A DNA stretch of 64,000 nt from contig MBFK01000150.1 in assembly GCA_001704765.1 (NCBI GenBank), forward strand, positions 123,760-187,759. The letters run 5' to 3'. The position numbers were made by a program, and so were the translations under genes. This DNA comes from Sinorhizobium shofinae (GTDB lineage: Bacteria; Pseudomonadota; Alphaproteobacteria; Rhizobiales; Rhizobiaceae). Shown one piece after another: positions 9,077 to 17,670 of this stretch (position 1 is the stretch's first letter; each line of letters begins with the position of its first letter). The notes beneath the pieces are model-generated. The model was not told where the DNA came from. It saw only the letters and a list, made by a program, of their open reading frames with translations, and searched no databases.

Positions 9077-9904
9077 ATGAATTATCGCGACGCACCCATG
9101 ACAAAGCTCATCATCTTTACCGACCTGCATATGGTTCCCGAAGGCACAACGATCATCGGGATCGACCCCTATCGGCGGCTCGCCAACGGGATTGCCCATG
9201 TCAACCGCTACCATGCCGATGCGGCCCGGGTCATTCTTGCAGGCGACCTCACGCATCAGGCGGACCGCGCCTCCTATGAACGGTTGAAGGACCTGCTTTC
9301 CGAACTGGTTGTTCCCGCGGCAATCATGCTCGGTAATCACGACCGGCGCGAGGTTTTCCTGGAAGTGTTCCCGGAGGCGGCAAGGGACGAGAACGGCTTC
9401 GTGCAGCAGGTGATCGATTTTGCCGATTGCCGTGCCGTGTTGCTCGACACGCTGTTTGCGCCACCTTACGACTATCCGATGAGCCATGCCGGCCATCTGT
9501 GCGAAAGGCGCCTTGCCTGGCTAGACAGGCAGCTCGGCAGCGCCGGCGACCGGCCGGTTCTCATCTTCATGCACCACCCGCCGCATGCCAGCGGTTTCGC
9601 GGGCATCGACATGATCCGCCTCATCAACGAGGAGCAATTCTACGGGCTCGTGAAACGGCACGGTAACGTGCGCCATATCTTCGCCGGCCACGTGCATCGC
9701 ACCATCAGCGGCTCCAGCCGCGGCATCCCCTTCTCGATCTTCAAGAGTCCGGTCCACCAACAGCCAATGCCTTTCGACATACCGGATGCCTCGCTTTCCG
9801 TCGATGAGCCGGCGGCCTATGGCATCGCCGTGGTCACCGCCGACGGCGTGCTGGTGCATACCGAGGACTATGAGATCGCCAGGCGCGATGCGGCAGTGGC
9901 GTGA
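9077..9904 (+). CDS. spdA: Class III cyclic-nucleotide phosphodiesterase, SpdA-like metallophosphoesterase
   Basis: A 275-residue calcineurin-type metallophosphoesterase with all metal-binding motifs in order: FTDLH (D16, H18), AGDLTH, GNHDRR, MHHPPH and GHVHR. This is the CpdA/SpdA family arrangement. In S. meliloti, SpdA is a phosphodiesterase active on 2',3'-cyclic nucleotides and encoded near clr and the receptor cyclases; the same neighbourhood is seen here. GGAGGAG lies 11 bases upstream of the chosen ATG; an internal ATG at 9098 fits equally well with the family N-terminus. The fold is certain; substrate is inferred. Confidence 0.8.
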   Translation: MNYRDAPMTKLIIFTDLHMVPEGTTIIGIDPYRRLANGIAHVNRYHADAARVILAGDLTHQADRASYERLKDLLSELVVPAAIMLGNHDRREVFLEVFPEAARDENGFVQQVIDFADCRAVLLDTLFAPPYDYPMSHAGHLCERRLAWLDRQLGSAGDRPVLIFMHHPPHASGFAGIDMIRLINEEQFYGLVKRHGNVRHIFAGHVHRTISGSSRGIPFSIFKSPVHQQPMPFDIPDASLSVDEPAAYGIAVVTADGVLVHTEDYEIARRDAAVA

Positions 9905-9959
9905 GGCTTGCCGAGCTTTGGGCATTTCGACGCTTGCGGCTTCGTGATAGGCTGGCGAC

Positions 9960-10274
9960 ATGACCGTCTCCCTTTCCCCCATCCAGGATTTCGATTGCCA
10001 GAGCTGCGGCGCCTGTTGCGCCTATTCGGCCGAGTGGCCGCGTTTCTCGCTGGAGACGGAAGAGGCGCTTGAGCGAATACCGGCGGACTACGTCGCCGCC
10101 GACCTTGGCGGCATGCGCTGCGAAAACGACCGCTGCACGGCGCTCGAGGGCACGCTCGGCAAATTCGTCGCCTGCAAGGTCTACGCCGTGCGACCGATCG
10201 TCTGCCGGACATGCATGCCCGGAGACGACGAATGCCTGACGGCCCGCCAACGCCTTTTCGGCACCGCTGCTTGA
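9960..10274 (+). CDS. YkgJ-type cysteine-cluster protein
   Basis: A 104-residue protein with the N-terminal CQSCGACC cluster and later cysteines (CENDRC, CKVY, CRTCMPGDDEC) of the YkgJ/zinc- or iron-chelating family. It is small and cytosolic with no transmembrane segment. The role of the family is uncertain; metal binding is inferred from the cysteines. It lies 55 bases after the SpdA-like gene and ends 13 bases before a hairpin, so it may share the spdA transcript. Confidence 0.82.
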   Translation: MTVSLSPIQDFDCQSCGACCAYSAEWPRFSLETEEALERIPADYVAADLGGMRCENDRCTALEGTLGKFVACKVYAVRPIVCRTCMPGDDECLTARQRLFGTAA

Positions 10275-10287
10275 ATATGAGAACATC

Positions 10288-10309
10288 CGGATCATTCCAG
10301 CATGATCCG
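10288..10309. terminator. Hairpin after the YkgJ gene
   Basis: Arms CGGATCAT (10288-10295) and ATGATCCG (10302-10309) are perfect complements with a 6-base loop, 13 bases past the stop codon. The following bases are T-rich (TATATTTCTCC), consistent with a weak intrinsic terminator. Confidence 0.5.
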
Positions 10310-10310
10310 T

Positions 10311-10348
10311 ATATTTCTCCTGAATTGACGTCATGCATAGAGAAATAT
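10311..10348. promoter_or_regulatory. Inverted repeat upstream of putA
   Basis: Perfect 9-base arms ATATTTCTC (10311-10319) and GAGAAATAT (10340-10348) are centred on a 20-base spacer, 114-151 bases before putA. The AT-rich arms stand out from the surrounding DNA. This could be an operator for the proline-responsive regulator of putA. No putR gene is visible in the window. Confidence 0.4.
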
Positions 10349-10461
10349 CCTACGGCGCGGCTAATTTGCCGGATGGATGTTCGGCTGCATAAAGCGTATT
10401 TTCGGCCACGAATTCAAGGGCGCCAAGGCGCCTTGCTACCCCGCGTGGAGGACCGCGTTCG

Positions 10462-13400
10462 ATGAGCCAGACCCCGCTTCAAAAGCCAACCATCACCACC
10501 GACGCCACCGTGCCGTTCGCCGACTTCGCGCCGCCGATCCGGCCGCAGAGCACTTTGCGCCAGGCGATCACGGCCGCCTATCGCCGGCCTGAGACGGAAT
10601 GCCTGCCGCCGCTCGTCGAAGCTGCGACGCTGCCCCGGGAAACGCGGGACGCCGCCGCCAGGACCGCCCGCAAGCTGGTCGAGGCGTTGCGTGGCAAGCA
10701 CAAGGGTTCAGGCGTCGAGGGGCTGGTGCAGGAATACTCCCTGTCGAGCCAGGAGGGCGTGGCGCTGATGTGCCTTGCCGAGGCGCTGCTGCGCATTCCC
10801 GATACGGCAACCCGCGATGCCCTGATCCGCGACAAGATCGCCGACGGCGATTGGAAGTCGCATCTTGGCGGCGGCCGGTCGCTCTTCGTCAACGCCGCCA
10901 CCTGGGGCCTGGTCGTCACCGGCAAGCTGACCTCGACGGTGAACGACCGCAGCCTCGCCGCGGCGCTGACGCGGCTGATTTCCCGTTGCGGCGAGCCGGT
11001 GATCCGCCGCGGCGTCGACATGGCAATGCGGATGATGGGCGAGCAATTCGTCACCGGCGAGACGATCGACGAGGCGCTGCGCCGCTCCCGCGCGCTCGAA
11101 CAGAAGGGCTTCCGCTATTCCTACGACATGCTCGGCGAAGCGGCGACGACCGCCGCGGACGCGGAGCGCTACTACAAGGACTATGAGAACGCCATTCACG
11201 CCATCGGCAAGGCGTCGGCCGGGCGCGGCATCTATGAAGGTCCCGGCATCTCGATCAAGCTCTCCGCGCTCCATCCGCGCTATGTGCGGGCGCAGGCGTC
11301 GCGGGTGATCGGTGAACTGCTGCCACGCGTCAAGATGCTCGCCGCTCTCGCCAAGAAATACGATATCGGCCTCAACATCGACGCCGAAGAGGCCGACCGG
11401 CTGGAACTGTCGCTCGATCTTTTGGAGGAACTCTGCTTCGATGCCGATCTCGCCGGCTGGAACGGTCTGGGCTTCGTCGTCCAGTCCTATGGCAAGCGCT
11501 GCCCCTTCGTGCTCGACTTCATCATCGATCTGGCGCGGCGCGCCGGCCGGCGCATCATGGTGAGGCTCGTCAAGGGCGCCTATTGGGACGCCGAGATCAA
11601 GCGGGCGCAGCTCGACGGGCTCGAGGATTTTCCGGTCTTCAGCCGCAAGATCCATACCGACGTCTCCTACATCGCCTGTGCCCGCAAGCTGCTTTCGGCG
11701 ACCGACATGGTCTTCCCGCAATTCGCCACCCACAACGCCCAGACGCTTGCCACCATCTACCACATGGCCGGCAAGGACTTTAAAGTCGGCAAATACGAGT
11801 TCCAATGCCTGCACGGCATGGGCGAGCCGCTCTATGAAGAAGTGGTCGGACGGGAGAATCTCGGTCGACCCTGCCGCATCTATGCGCCCGTCGGTACGCA
11901 CGAAACGCTGCTTGCCTATCTCGTGCGCCGCCTGCTCGAGAACGGTGCCAACTCCTCCTTCGTGCATCGCATCGCCGATCCGAGCGTTTCAATCGACGAG
12001 TTGGTCGCCGATCCGGTGGAAATTGTCCGCGCCATGCCGGTCGTCGGCGCGAAGCACGAGAAAATAGCACTGCCGGCCGAGCTCTTCGGCGCTGCGCGCA
12101 CGAATTCCGCCGGCCTCGACATATCCAATGAAGCGACGCTCGCCTCCTTGACCGAGACGCTCAAGGCAAGCGCCACGATCGCCTGGACGGCAGCACCGCA
12201 ACTCGCAACGGGTGCGGCCGACGGCGAAACGCGCCCTGTCATGAACCCGGGCGACCATCGCGACCTCGTCGGCTCGGTCACCGAGACTTCGGAGGAGGAT
12301 GCAAGACGGGCCGCGCGCCTTGCCGCCGGTGCGGTACCGACTTGGGCTGCCGTTTCCCCGGCTGAACGGGCGGCCTGCCTCGACCGCGCCGCCGACCTGA
12401 TGCAGGCGCGCATGCCGACTCTACTCGGGCTGATCGTCCGCGAAGCGGGCAAGTCGTTGCTGAACGCCATTGCCGAGGTGCGCGAGGCGATCGATTTCCT
12501 GCGCTATTACGCCGAACAGACGCGCCGCACCCTCGGCCCGGCCCACCCGCCGCTCGGTCCCGTCGTCTGCATCAGCCCGTGGAACTTTCCGCTGGCAATC
12601 TTCACCGGCCAGGTCGCCGCAGCACTTGTCGCCGGCAACCCGGTGCTTGCCAAGCCGGCGGAAGAAACGCCGCTGATCGCGGCCGAAGGCGTGCGCATCC
12701 TGCACGAGGCCGGCGTGCCGGCAAGCGCGTTGCAACTCCTACCGGGCGACGGTCGCGTCGGCGCCGCGCTGGTTGCCGCGCCCGAGACCGCGGGCGTGAT
12801 GTTCACCGGCTCGACGGAGGTCGCGCGGCTCATCCAGGCGCAGCTCGCCGACCGGCTCTCGCCCGCCGGCCGACCGATCCCGCTGATTGCCGAAACTGGC
12901 GGCCAGAACGCGATGATCGTCGATTCCTCGGCGCTCGCCGAACAGGTCGTCGGCGACGTCATCGCCTCCGCCTTCGACAGCGCCGGCCAGCGCTGCTCGG
13001 CGCTGCGCGTGCTCTGCCTGCAGGAGGACGTCGCCGATCGAATCCTGACCATGCTGAAAGGAGCGCTCCACGAATTGGACATCGGCCGCACCGATCGTCT
13101 TTCCGTGGATGTCGGTCCGGTCATCACCGCCGAGGCAAAGGACATCATCGAAAAACACATCGAGCGGATGCGCGGGCTTGGCCGCAAGGTAGAGCAGATC
13201 GCCCTTTCCTCCGAGACGGAAAAGGGCACCTTCGTGCCGCCGACGATCATCGAGCTGGAGAGGCTCTCCGATTTGAAGCGCGAGGTCTTCGGGCCGGTGC
13301 TCCACGTCATCCGTTACCGCCGCGACAACCTCGACCGGTTGATCGACGACATCAACGCCACCGGCTATGGGCTCACCTTCGGCTTGCACACGCGCCTCGA

Positions 13401-14166
13401 CGAGACGATCGCCCATGTGACGAGCCGCATCAAGGCCGGCAACCTCTATGTCAACCGCAACATCATCGGCGCGGTGGTGGGCGTGCAACCCTTCGGCGGC
13501 CGCGGCCTTTCCGGCACCGGTCCCAAGGCCGGCGGGCCGCTCTATCTCGGCCGGCTGGTGACCACCGCCCCGATACCGCCGCAGCACAGCTCCGTGCATA
13601 CCGACCCCACGCTGCTGGATTTCGCCAAGTGGCTCGACGGCAAGGGCGCGAAGGCGGAGGCCGAGGCGGCCCGCAATGCCGGCAGCACCTCGGCGCTCGG
13701 TCTGGACCTGGAACTCCCCGGCCCGGTCGGCGAGCGTAATCTCTATGCACTGCATCCGCGCGGGCGCATCCTCTCGGTGCCGGCGACCGAGAGCGGGCTT
13801 TACCACCAGCTCGCCGCGGCGCTCGCAACCGGCAACAGCGTCGTCGTCGACGCCGCTTCCGGCCTGCAGGCCTCGCTGAAAGGCCTGCCGCAAAGCGTCG
13901 CCCTGCGCGTCTCCTGGTCGAAGGACTGGGCGGCCGACGGTCCCTTTGCCGGCGCGCTCGTCGAAGGGGACGCCGAACGCATCCGCCAGGTCAACAAGGC
14001 GATCGCCGGCCTGCCGGGACCGCTCGTACTGGTCCAGGCCGCCTCGGGCGAGGAGATCGCCCGCAATCCCGATGTCTATTGCCTGAACTGGCTGGTCGAG
14101 GAGGTTTCCGCCTCGATCAACACGGCCGCCGCCGGCGGCAATGCCAGCCTGATGGCGATCGGTTAG
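10462..14166 (+). CDS. putA: Bifunctional proline dehydrogenase / P5C dehydrogenase, type B PutA
   Basis: A 1234-residue enzyme oxidising proline to glutamate in two steps at the membrane surface, with FAD and NAD. The proline dehydrogenase barrel runs from about 150 to 480, with SIKLSALHPRY, RLVKGAYWD and QCLHGMGEPLYE. The aldehyde dehydrogenase covers about 560-1040, with general-base Glu in IAETGGQN (about 808) and nucleophile Cys in GQRCSALR (about 843). A C-terminal ALDH-like fold follows (about 1060-1234). It lacks the ribbon-helix-helix domain of the E. coli protein, so it is a catalytic, non-repressor PutA. GGAGGA precedes the ATG. It is monocistronic, with a repeat cluster after its stop. 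Confidence 0.96.
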   Translation: MSQTPLQKPTITTDATVPFADFAPPIRPQSTLRQAITAAYRRPETECLPPLVEAATLPRETRDAAARTARKLVEALRGKHKGSGVEGLVQEYSLSSQEGVALMCLAEALLRIPDTATRDALIRDKIADGDWKSHLGGGRSLFVNAATWGLVVTGKLTSTVNDRSLAAALTRLISRCGEPVIRRGVDMAMRMMGEQFVTGETIDEALRRSRALEQKGFRYSYDMLGEAATTAADAERYYKDYENAIHAIGKASAGRGIYEGPGISIKLSALHPRYVRAQASRVIGELLPRVKMLAALAKKYDIGLNIDAEEADRLELSLDLLEELCFDADLAGWNGLGFVVQSYGKRCPFVLDFIIDLARRAGRRIMVRLVKGAYWDAEIKRAQLDGLEDFPVFSRKIHTDVSYIACARKLLSATDMVFPQFATHNAQTLATIYHMAGKDFKVGKYEFQCLHGMGEPLYEEVVGRENLGRPCRIYAPVGTHETLLAYLVRRLLENGANSSFVHRIADPSVSIDELVADPVEIVRAMPVVGAKHEKIALPAELFGAARTNSAGLDISNEATLASLTETLKASATIAWTAAPQLATGAADGETRPVMNPGDHRDLVGSVTETSEEDARRAARLAAGAVPTWAAVSPAERAACLDRAADLMQARMPTLLGLIVREAGKSLLNAIAEVREAIDFLRYYAEQTRRTLGPAHPPLGPVVCISPWNFPLAIFTGQVAAALVAGNPVLAKPAEETPLIAAEGVRILHEAGVPASALQLLPGDGRVGAALVAAPETAGVMFTGSTEVARLIQAQLADRLSPAGRPIPLIAETGGQNAMIVDSSALAEQVVGDVIASAFDSAGQRCSALRVLCLQEDVADRILTMLKGALHELDIGRTDRLSVDVGPVITAEAKDIIEKHIERMRGLGRKVEQIALSSETEKGTFVPPTIIELERLSDLKREVFGPVLHVIRYRRDNLDRLIDDINATGYGLTFGLHTRLDETIAHVTSRIKAGNLYVNRNIIGAVVGVQPFGGRGLSGTGPKAGGPLYLGRLVTTAPIPPQHSSVHTDPTLLDFAKWLDGKGAKAEAEAARNAGSTSALGLDLELPGPVGERNLYALHPRGRILSVPATESGLYHQLAAALATGNSVVVDAASGLQASLKGLPQSVALRVSWSKDWAADGPFAGALVEGDAERIRQVNKAIAGLPGPLVLVQAASGEEIARNPDVYCLNWLVEEVSASINTAAAGGNASLMAIG

Positions 14167-14210
14167 GCGGACGCAGGATTCCCTAAATGAGCCGTTCACC
14201 CTCGCGTATA

Positions 14211-14360
14211 CCCTCACCCTAACCCTCTCCCCGCAAGCGGGAGAGGGGATGTGCCCGGCAAGCCAATCATCCGCAGCAAGCTCCAGTGGGGCAGAGGCGC
14301 CGCCGCAACTCCCTTCACCGCGCATGCGGGGAGAAGGTGCCGGCAGGCGGATGGGGGCCG
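14211..14360. repeat. Rhizobial intergenic palindromic repeat cluster
   Basis: Two hairpin modules lie in tandem. The first is CCTCTCCC with GGGAGAGG around 14224-14246, preceded by the characteristic CCCTCACCCTAACC. The second is centred at 14325 (CGCGCATGCG) and followed by GAAGGTGCCGGCAGGCGGATG. The second module's right half recurs after argB (37471-37497). It lies between putA and the YigZ gene and probably supplies transcript ends for putA. Family assignment comes from resemblance to repeats common in Sinorhizobium genomes. Confidence 0.65.
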
Positions 14361-14435
14361 CCAATGGCATTCTCGAACACCGCTGGCGCACCCTCCCCCA
14401 TTCCGCTATCAGCGTTCCCAAAACGGAAGAAGCGG

Positions 14436-15020
14436 ATGTTCACGCTCCAGGGAATCGAGACCTCGACACAGGAAATCAAGAAGAGCCGCTTTCTGGCGAT
14501 CGCCGGTCCGATCGACGATGAGCAATCGGCAAAGGCTTTCCTCGCCGCACATTCCGACCCGACCGCCAATCACAATTGCTGGGCCTGGCGCATTGGCCAG
14601 ACCTACCGCTTCAGCGACGACGGCGAGCCGAGCGGCACGGCGGGCAAGCCGATCCTCGCGGCGATCGACGGCCAATCGCTCGACCGGGTCGCGGTCGTCG
14701 TCACGCGCTGGTTCGGTGGTGTCCTGCTTGGCAGCGGCGGGCTGATCCGCGCCTATGGCGGCACCGCCGCACTCTGCCTCAGGGCGGCGGAAAAGGTCGA
14801 GCTCGTCGATAGGCTGCGCGCCATGGTCGCCTGTGACTTCGCCGACCTGGCGCTGATCAAGACGCGGCTGACGGCCCGCGGCGCCACCATCACCAGCGAG
14901 ACCTTTACGGAAACCGGCGCGGTCCTGGCGATCGAGATGCGCAAGGATGTGGCCGACGAAACGCTTGCGCTTGTCGCCGATCTCAGTCGCGGCAAGGCCA
15001 TTATCACGATCGACAATTGA
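14436..15020 (+). CDS. YigZ/IMPACT family protein
   Basis: A 194-residue protein of the UPF0029/IMPACT family, with the signature RWFGGVLLGSGGLIRAYGG and the N-terminal block KKSRFLA. DDGEPSGTAGKPIL is also diagnostic. Bacterial members have a ribosome-associated-like fold but no established reaction. The ATG at 14436 is chosen because homologous proteins begin with this TLQGIETSTQEIKKSRF-type N-terminus and GGAAGAAG lies just upstream. It is followed after 105 bases by an aldo/keto reductase in the same orientation. Confidence 0.85.
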   Translation: MFTLQGIETSTQEIKKSRFLAIAGPIDDEQSAKAFLAAHSDPTANHNCWAWRIGQTYRFSDDGEPSGTAGKPILAAIDGQSLDRVAVVVTRWFGGVLLGSGGLIRAYGGTAALCLRAAEKVELVDRLRAMVACDFADLALIKTRLTARGATITSETFTETGAVLAIEMRKDVADETLALVADLSRGKAIITIDN

Positions 15021-15125
15021 GCGTACTTTTCTTCTGCACCATAACCATCATAAAAATAGTCGATAACAAGGTGGAGCGTCGCTCCGCGCGGGGAACGACG
15101 CCAGTCATAGAGCGAGGGAACCTTC

Positions 15126-16112
15126 ATGAGAACGAGGATTTTGGGACGGACGGGCGCAGGGATTTCGGAGATCGGCTTCGGCGCCTGGCAGATCGGCGGC
15201 GCCTGGGGCGATGTCAGCGAGGAGGACGGCAAGCGCGCCCTTCACGCCGCGCTCGACAACGGCGTCACCTTCATCGACACCGCCGACGTCTATGGCGACG
15301 GGCGCTCGGAAAAGATCATCGCCGCGGTGCTGAAGGAACGCGGCGGCGAAAAACCCTTTGTTGCGACGAAGGCCGGGCGTCGGCTCAATCCGCATGTCGC
15401 GGACGGCTATACAGGCACCAATATCGAAGCCTTCATCGACCGGAGCCTCAAAAATCTTGGCGTTGAGACGCTCGATCTCGTCCAGCTCCACTGCCCGCCG
15501 ACAGACGTCTACTACCGGCCCCAGCTCTTCGACGCGCTCGAGCAGCTGGTGGCCAAGGGCAAGATCCGTCACTACGGCGTCTCGGTTGAGAGGGTCGAGG
15601 AGGCCCTGAAGGCGATCGAATATCCGAGCGTCGCCACGGTGCAGATCATCTACAACATCTTCCGTCAGCGGCCGCACGATCTCTTCTTCGCCGAGGCGAA
15701 GAAGAAGAATGTCGGCATCATCGTGCGCGTGCCGCTCGCCTCCGGCCTGCTTTCGGGCAAGATCGGCAGGGACACGGTCTTCGCCGCGGACGACCATCGC
15801 AACTTCAACCGCCACGGCGAAGCCTTCGACGTCGGCGAGACCTTCGCCGGCGTGCCGTTCGAGGCGGCGCTGGAAGCGGTGGAACAGTTGCGCGCTCTGG
15901 TCCCGGCCAATGTGCCGATGGCGCAGTTCGCGCTTCGCTGGATCCTCGAGCAGGAGGCCGTTTCGGTCGTCATTCCCGGCGCCCGCAACGCCGGCCAGGC
16001 GCAATCGAATGCCGCCGCCAGCGCGCTCGCCCCGATCGACGGGACGACGATGGAGGCGATCGCCGCACTTTACGAGCGGCTGATCAAGGTTCATGTTCAT
16101 CAGCGATGGTAA
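15126..16112 (+). CDS. Aldo/keto reductase
   Basis: A 328-residue NADPH-dependent oxidoreductase of the AKR superfamily. The catalytic tetrad is in place: Asp and Tyr in DTADVYGDGRSE, Lys in VATKAG, and His in LDLVQLHCPP. The C-terminal VVIPGARNAGQAQSN matches the NADP phosphate-binding stretch. It most resembles the YajO/IolS-like group acting on small aldehydes or sugars; the substrate cannot be read from sequence. A GAGGGAA-like ribosome-binding site sits before the ATG. Confidence 0.9.
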   Translation: MRTRILGRTGAGISEIGFGAWQIGGAWGDVSEEDGKRALHAALDNGVTFIDTADVYGDGRSEKIIAAVLKERGGEKPFVATKAGRRLNPHVADGYTGTNIEAFIDRSLKNLGVETLDLVQLHCPPTDVYYRPQLFDALEQLVAKGKIRHYGVSVERVEEALKAIEYPSVATVQIIYNIFRQRPHDLFFAEAKKKNVGIIVRVPLASGLLSGKIGRDTVFAADDHRNFNRHGEAFDVGETFAGVPFEAALEAVEQLRALVPANVPMAQFALRWILEQEAVSVVIPGARNAGQAQSNAAASALAPIDGTTMEAIAALYERLIKVHVHQRW

Positions 16113-16147
16113 GGGGGCTGCGGCGGCTCTTCCTGGCATTCAGCCCA

Positions 16148-16179
16148 AGGCAAGGCAACGATGAGGCAAGGCAACGATG
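16148..16179 (+). repeat. 16-base tandem duplication covering a start codon
   Basis: The unit AGGCAAGGCAACGATG occurs twice without interruption (16148-16163, 16164-16179). The second copy's ATG is the start of the DUF1810 gene. The first copy's ATG, 16 bases earlier, opens a +1-shifted reading frame of 23 codons that ends inside the gene at 16232. Confidence 0.9.
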
Positions 16180-16605
16180 AGCGAAGCCTTCGATCTCGAG
16201 CGTTTCGTGGAGGCGCAGCAAGGCGTCTATGAGACCGCGCTGGCGGAGCTACGCGGCGGCGCCAAGCGTACCCACTGGATGTGGTTCATCTTCCCGCAGA
16301 TCCAGGGCCTCGGCCATTCCTCGATGGCGCAATATTACGCGCTGGCGGATATCGACGAGGCGCAGGCCTATCTCACGCACCCGCTCCTCGGCCGGCGCCT
16401 TCTCGAATGTACGGAGGCCGTGAATGCGGTCACGGGGCGCAGCGCGCTGGACATCTTCGGCCGCCCGGACGATCTCAAGTTCCACTCGTCGATGACGCTT
16501 TTCGAGGCCGCTGACCCGACTGTCACCGCCTTCGCAACAGCGCTCGACCATTATTACAATGGTGCCAGGGATCCTCGAACAATGGAAATTCTCGGTAGGG
16601 TCTGA
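16177..16605 (+). CDS. DUF1810 family protein
   Basis: A 142-residue cytosolic protein matching the DUF1810 (calpastatin-like in older annotation) family: FVEAQQGVYETALAEL at the N-terminus, then THWMWFIFPQIQGLGHS, then KFHSSMTLFEAA. No enzymatic activity is established for most members. Its translation start lies in the second copy of a 16-base tandem duplication, which places an out-of-frame ATG immediately upstream. It is convergent with a 34-residue membrane protein gene 14 bases away. Confidence 0.88.
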   Translation: MSEAFDLERFVEAQQGVYETALAELRGGAKRTHWMWFIFPQIQGLGHSSMAQYYALADIDEAQAYLTHPLLGRRLLECTEAVNAVTGRSALDIFGRPDDLKFHSSMTLFEAADPTVTAFATALDHYYNGARDPRTMEILGRV

Positions 16606-16619
16606 ATACCGGCCAAATC

Positions 16620-16724
16620 TCAAAGCGATACGACCGGCAACTGGGTGACGAGCAGCATCAGAAGGGCGCAGGCCGTCAGGCCGGCGATGATCAGCATCAG
16701 CTCCTTCATCATATAGCGATACAT
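16620..16724 (-). CDS. 34-residue single-span membrane protein
   Basis: A short reading frame encoding a basic N-terminus (MYRYMMKEL) followed by one hydrophobic helix (MLIIAGLTACALLMLLV) and a short polar tail (TQLPVVSL). GGAGGG lies exactly 6 bases before the ATG, a near-ideal ribosome-binding site. It is read on the minus strand between the DUF1810 gene and the methyltransferase gene. I do not recognise a family. The helix, start signal and independent location make it a credible small membrane protein. Confidence 0.62.
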   Translation of the reverse strand: MYRYMMKELMLIIAGLTACALLMLLVTQLPVVSL

Positions 16725-16956
16725 TCAAGGCCCTCCTTCCCCTGGATGGCTTACCAACGGAAATTATGTGGGAATCCGGCGCAGCGGTTTTGAGACGCGT
16801 CTCACGCACAACATCGTGAACGCACCGAATAATGAGACCTGGGTTGCCGCAAACGTACCCCACTGCGCCGTTAGGTTCGAGAGCATTCGGTCGGTGGCGG
16901 CCAAAGCCCGAAGAGAGCGCCGCCAGCGACATAGAGGCATTGCAAGGAGCTCACTG

Positions 16957-17634
16957 ATGGTCGTCAGGTTGATCGTCCAGACCGTCATCTGGTTCGGGAT
17001 CATGGGAGCTGTTCTCTTCGCATCCGCCGGAACCTTCGACTGGCCGGCCGCGTGGATTTACCTCGCCATCATGCTCGCGCTTTCGCTCTTCACCGGGCTG
17101 CTGCTTGCCTGGCACGATCCGGCGCTGCTCAAGGAGAGATTGTCGGCGCCCATCCAGAAGGACCAGCCGACGGCCGACAAGGTGCTCCTCTCCGTCCTCC
17201 TCTTGTTCCTGTTCGGCGCCTTCGCATTCATGGCGCTCGATGCCGCACGATTCAAATGGTCGGCAGTACCGCCATGGGTGCAGGCCGCAGGGGCGCTGCT
17301 CCTCGTGCTCTCCATCGGTTTCAACTATCGGGTTCTGCGCGAAAACAGCTTCGCCGCGCCGGTCGTGAAGGTGCAGAGCGAGCGAGGACAAAGGGTGATC
17401 ACCACCGGCCCCTATCGCTATGTCCGCCATCCTCTGTACAGCGGCAGCCTGCTTTTCGTCGCCGGCACGTCGCTGCTGCTCGGCTCCTGGTGGGGGCTCC
17501 TCGCCGCGGTTGGGCTGGCAGCCCTACTCGCCATCCGCATCGGCATCGAGGAAAGGGCGCTTCGCGCCGGCCTTGCAGGATACGACGCTTACGCGGAACG
17601 GGTGCGCTATCGGCTCGTTCCGTTCGTGTGGTAG
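16957..17634 (+). CDS. Membrane methyltransferase of the isoprenylcysteine/phospholipid type
   Basis: A 225-residue protein with about five transmembrane segments. The C-terminal signature is that of the ICMT/PEMT-like family: VITTGPYRYVRHPLYSGSLL, then EERALRAGLAGYDAYAERVRYRLVP. These integral membrane enzymes methylate lipids or lipid-like substrates using S-adenosylmethionine. The specific substrate of this member is unknown. The start at 16957 is supported by AGGAG 8 bases upstream; in-frame codons reach back to 16768 but overlap poor coding sequence. Confidence 0.85.
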   Translation: MVVRLIVQTVIWFGIMGAVLFASAGTFDWPAAWIYLAIMLALSLFTGLLLAWHDPALLKERLSAPIQKDQPTADKVLLSVLLLFLFGAFAFMALDAARFKWSAVPPWVQAAGALLLVLSIGFNYRVLRENSFAAPVVKVQSERGQRVITTGPYRYVRHPLYSGSLLFVAGTSLLLGSWWGLLAAVGLAALLAIRIGIEERALRAGLAGYDAYAERVRYRLVPFVW

Positions 17635-17670
17635 TGGCAAAGCGAGCTTTGGGCGGTCGATCGATCGAGA

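Noticed and set aside
12739..14421. 560-codon frame antisense to putA
   Set aside because: Shadow frame; no ribosome-binding site or domain, while putA is intact through the same interval.
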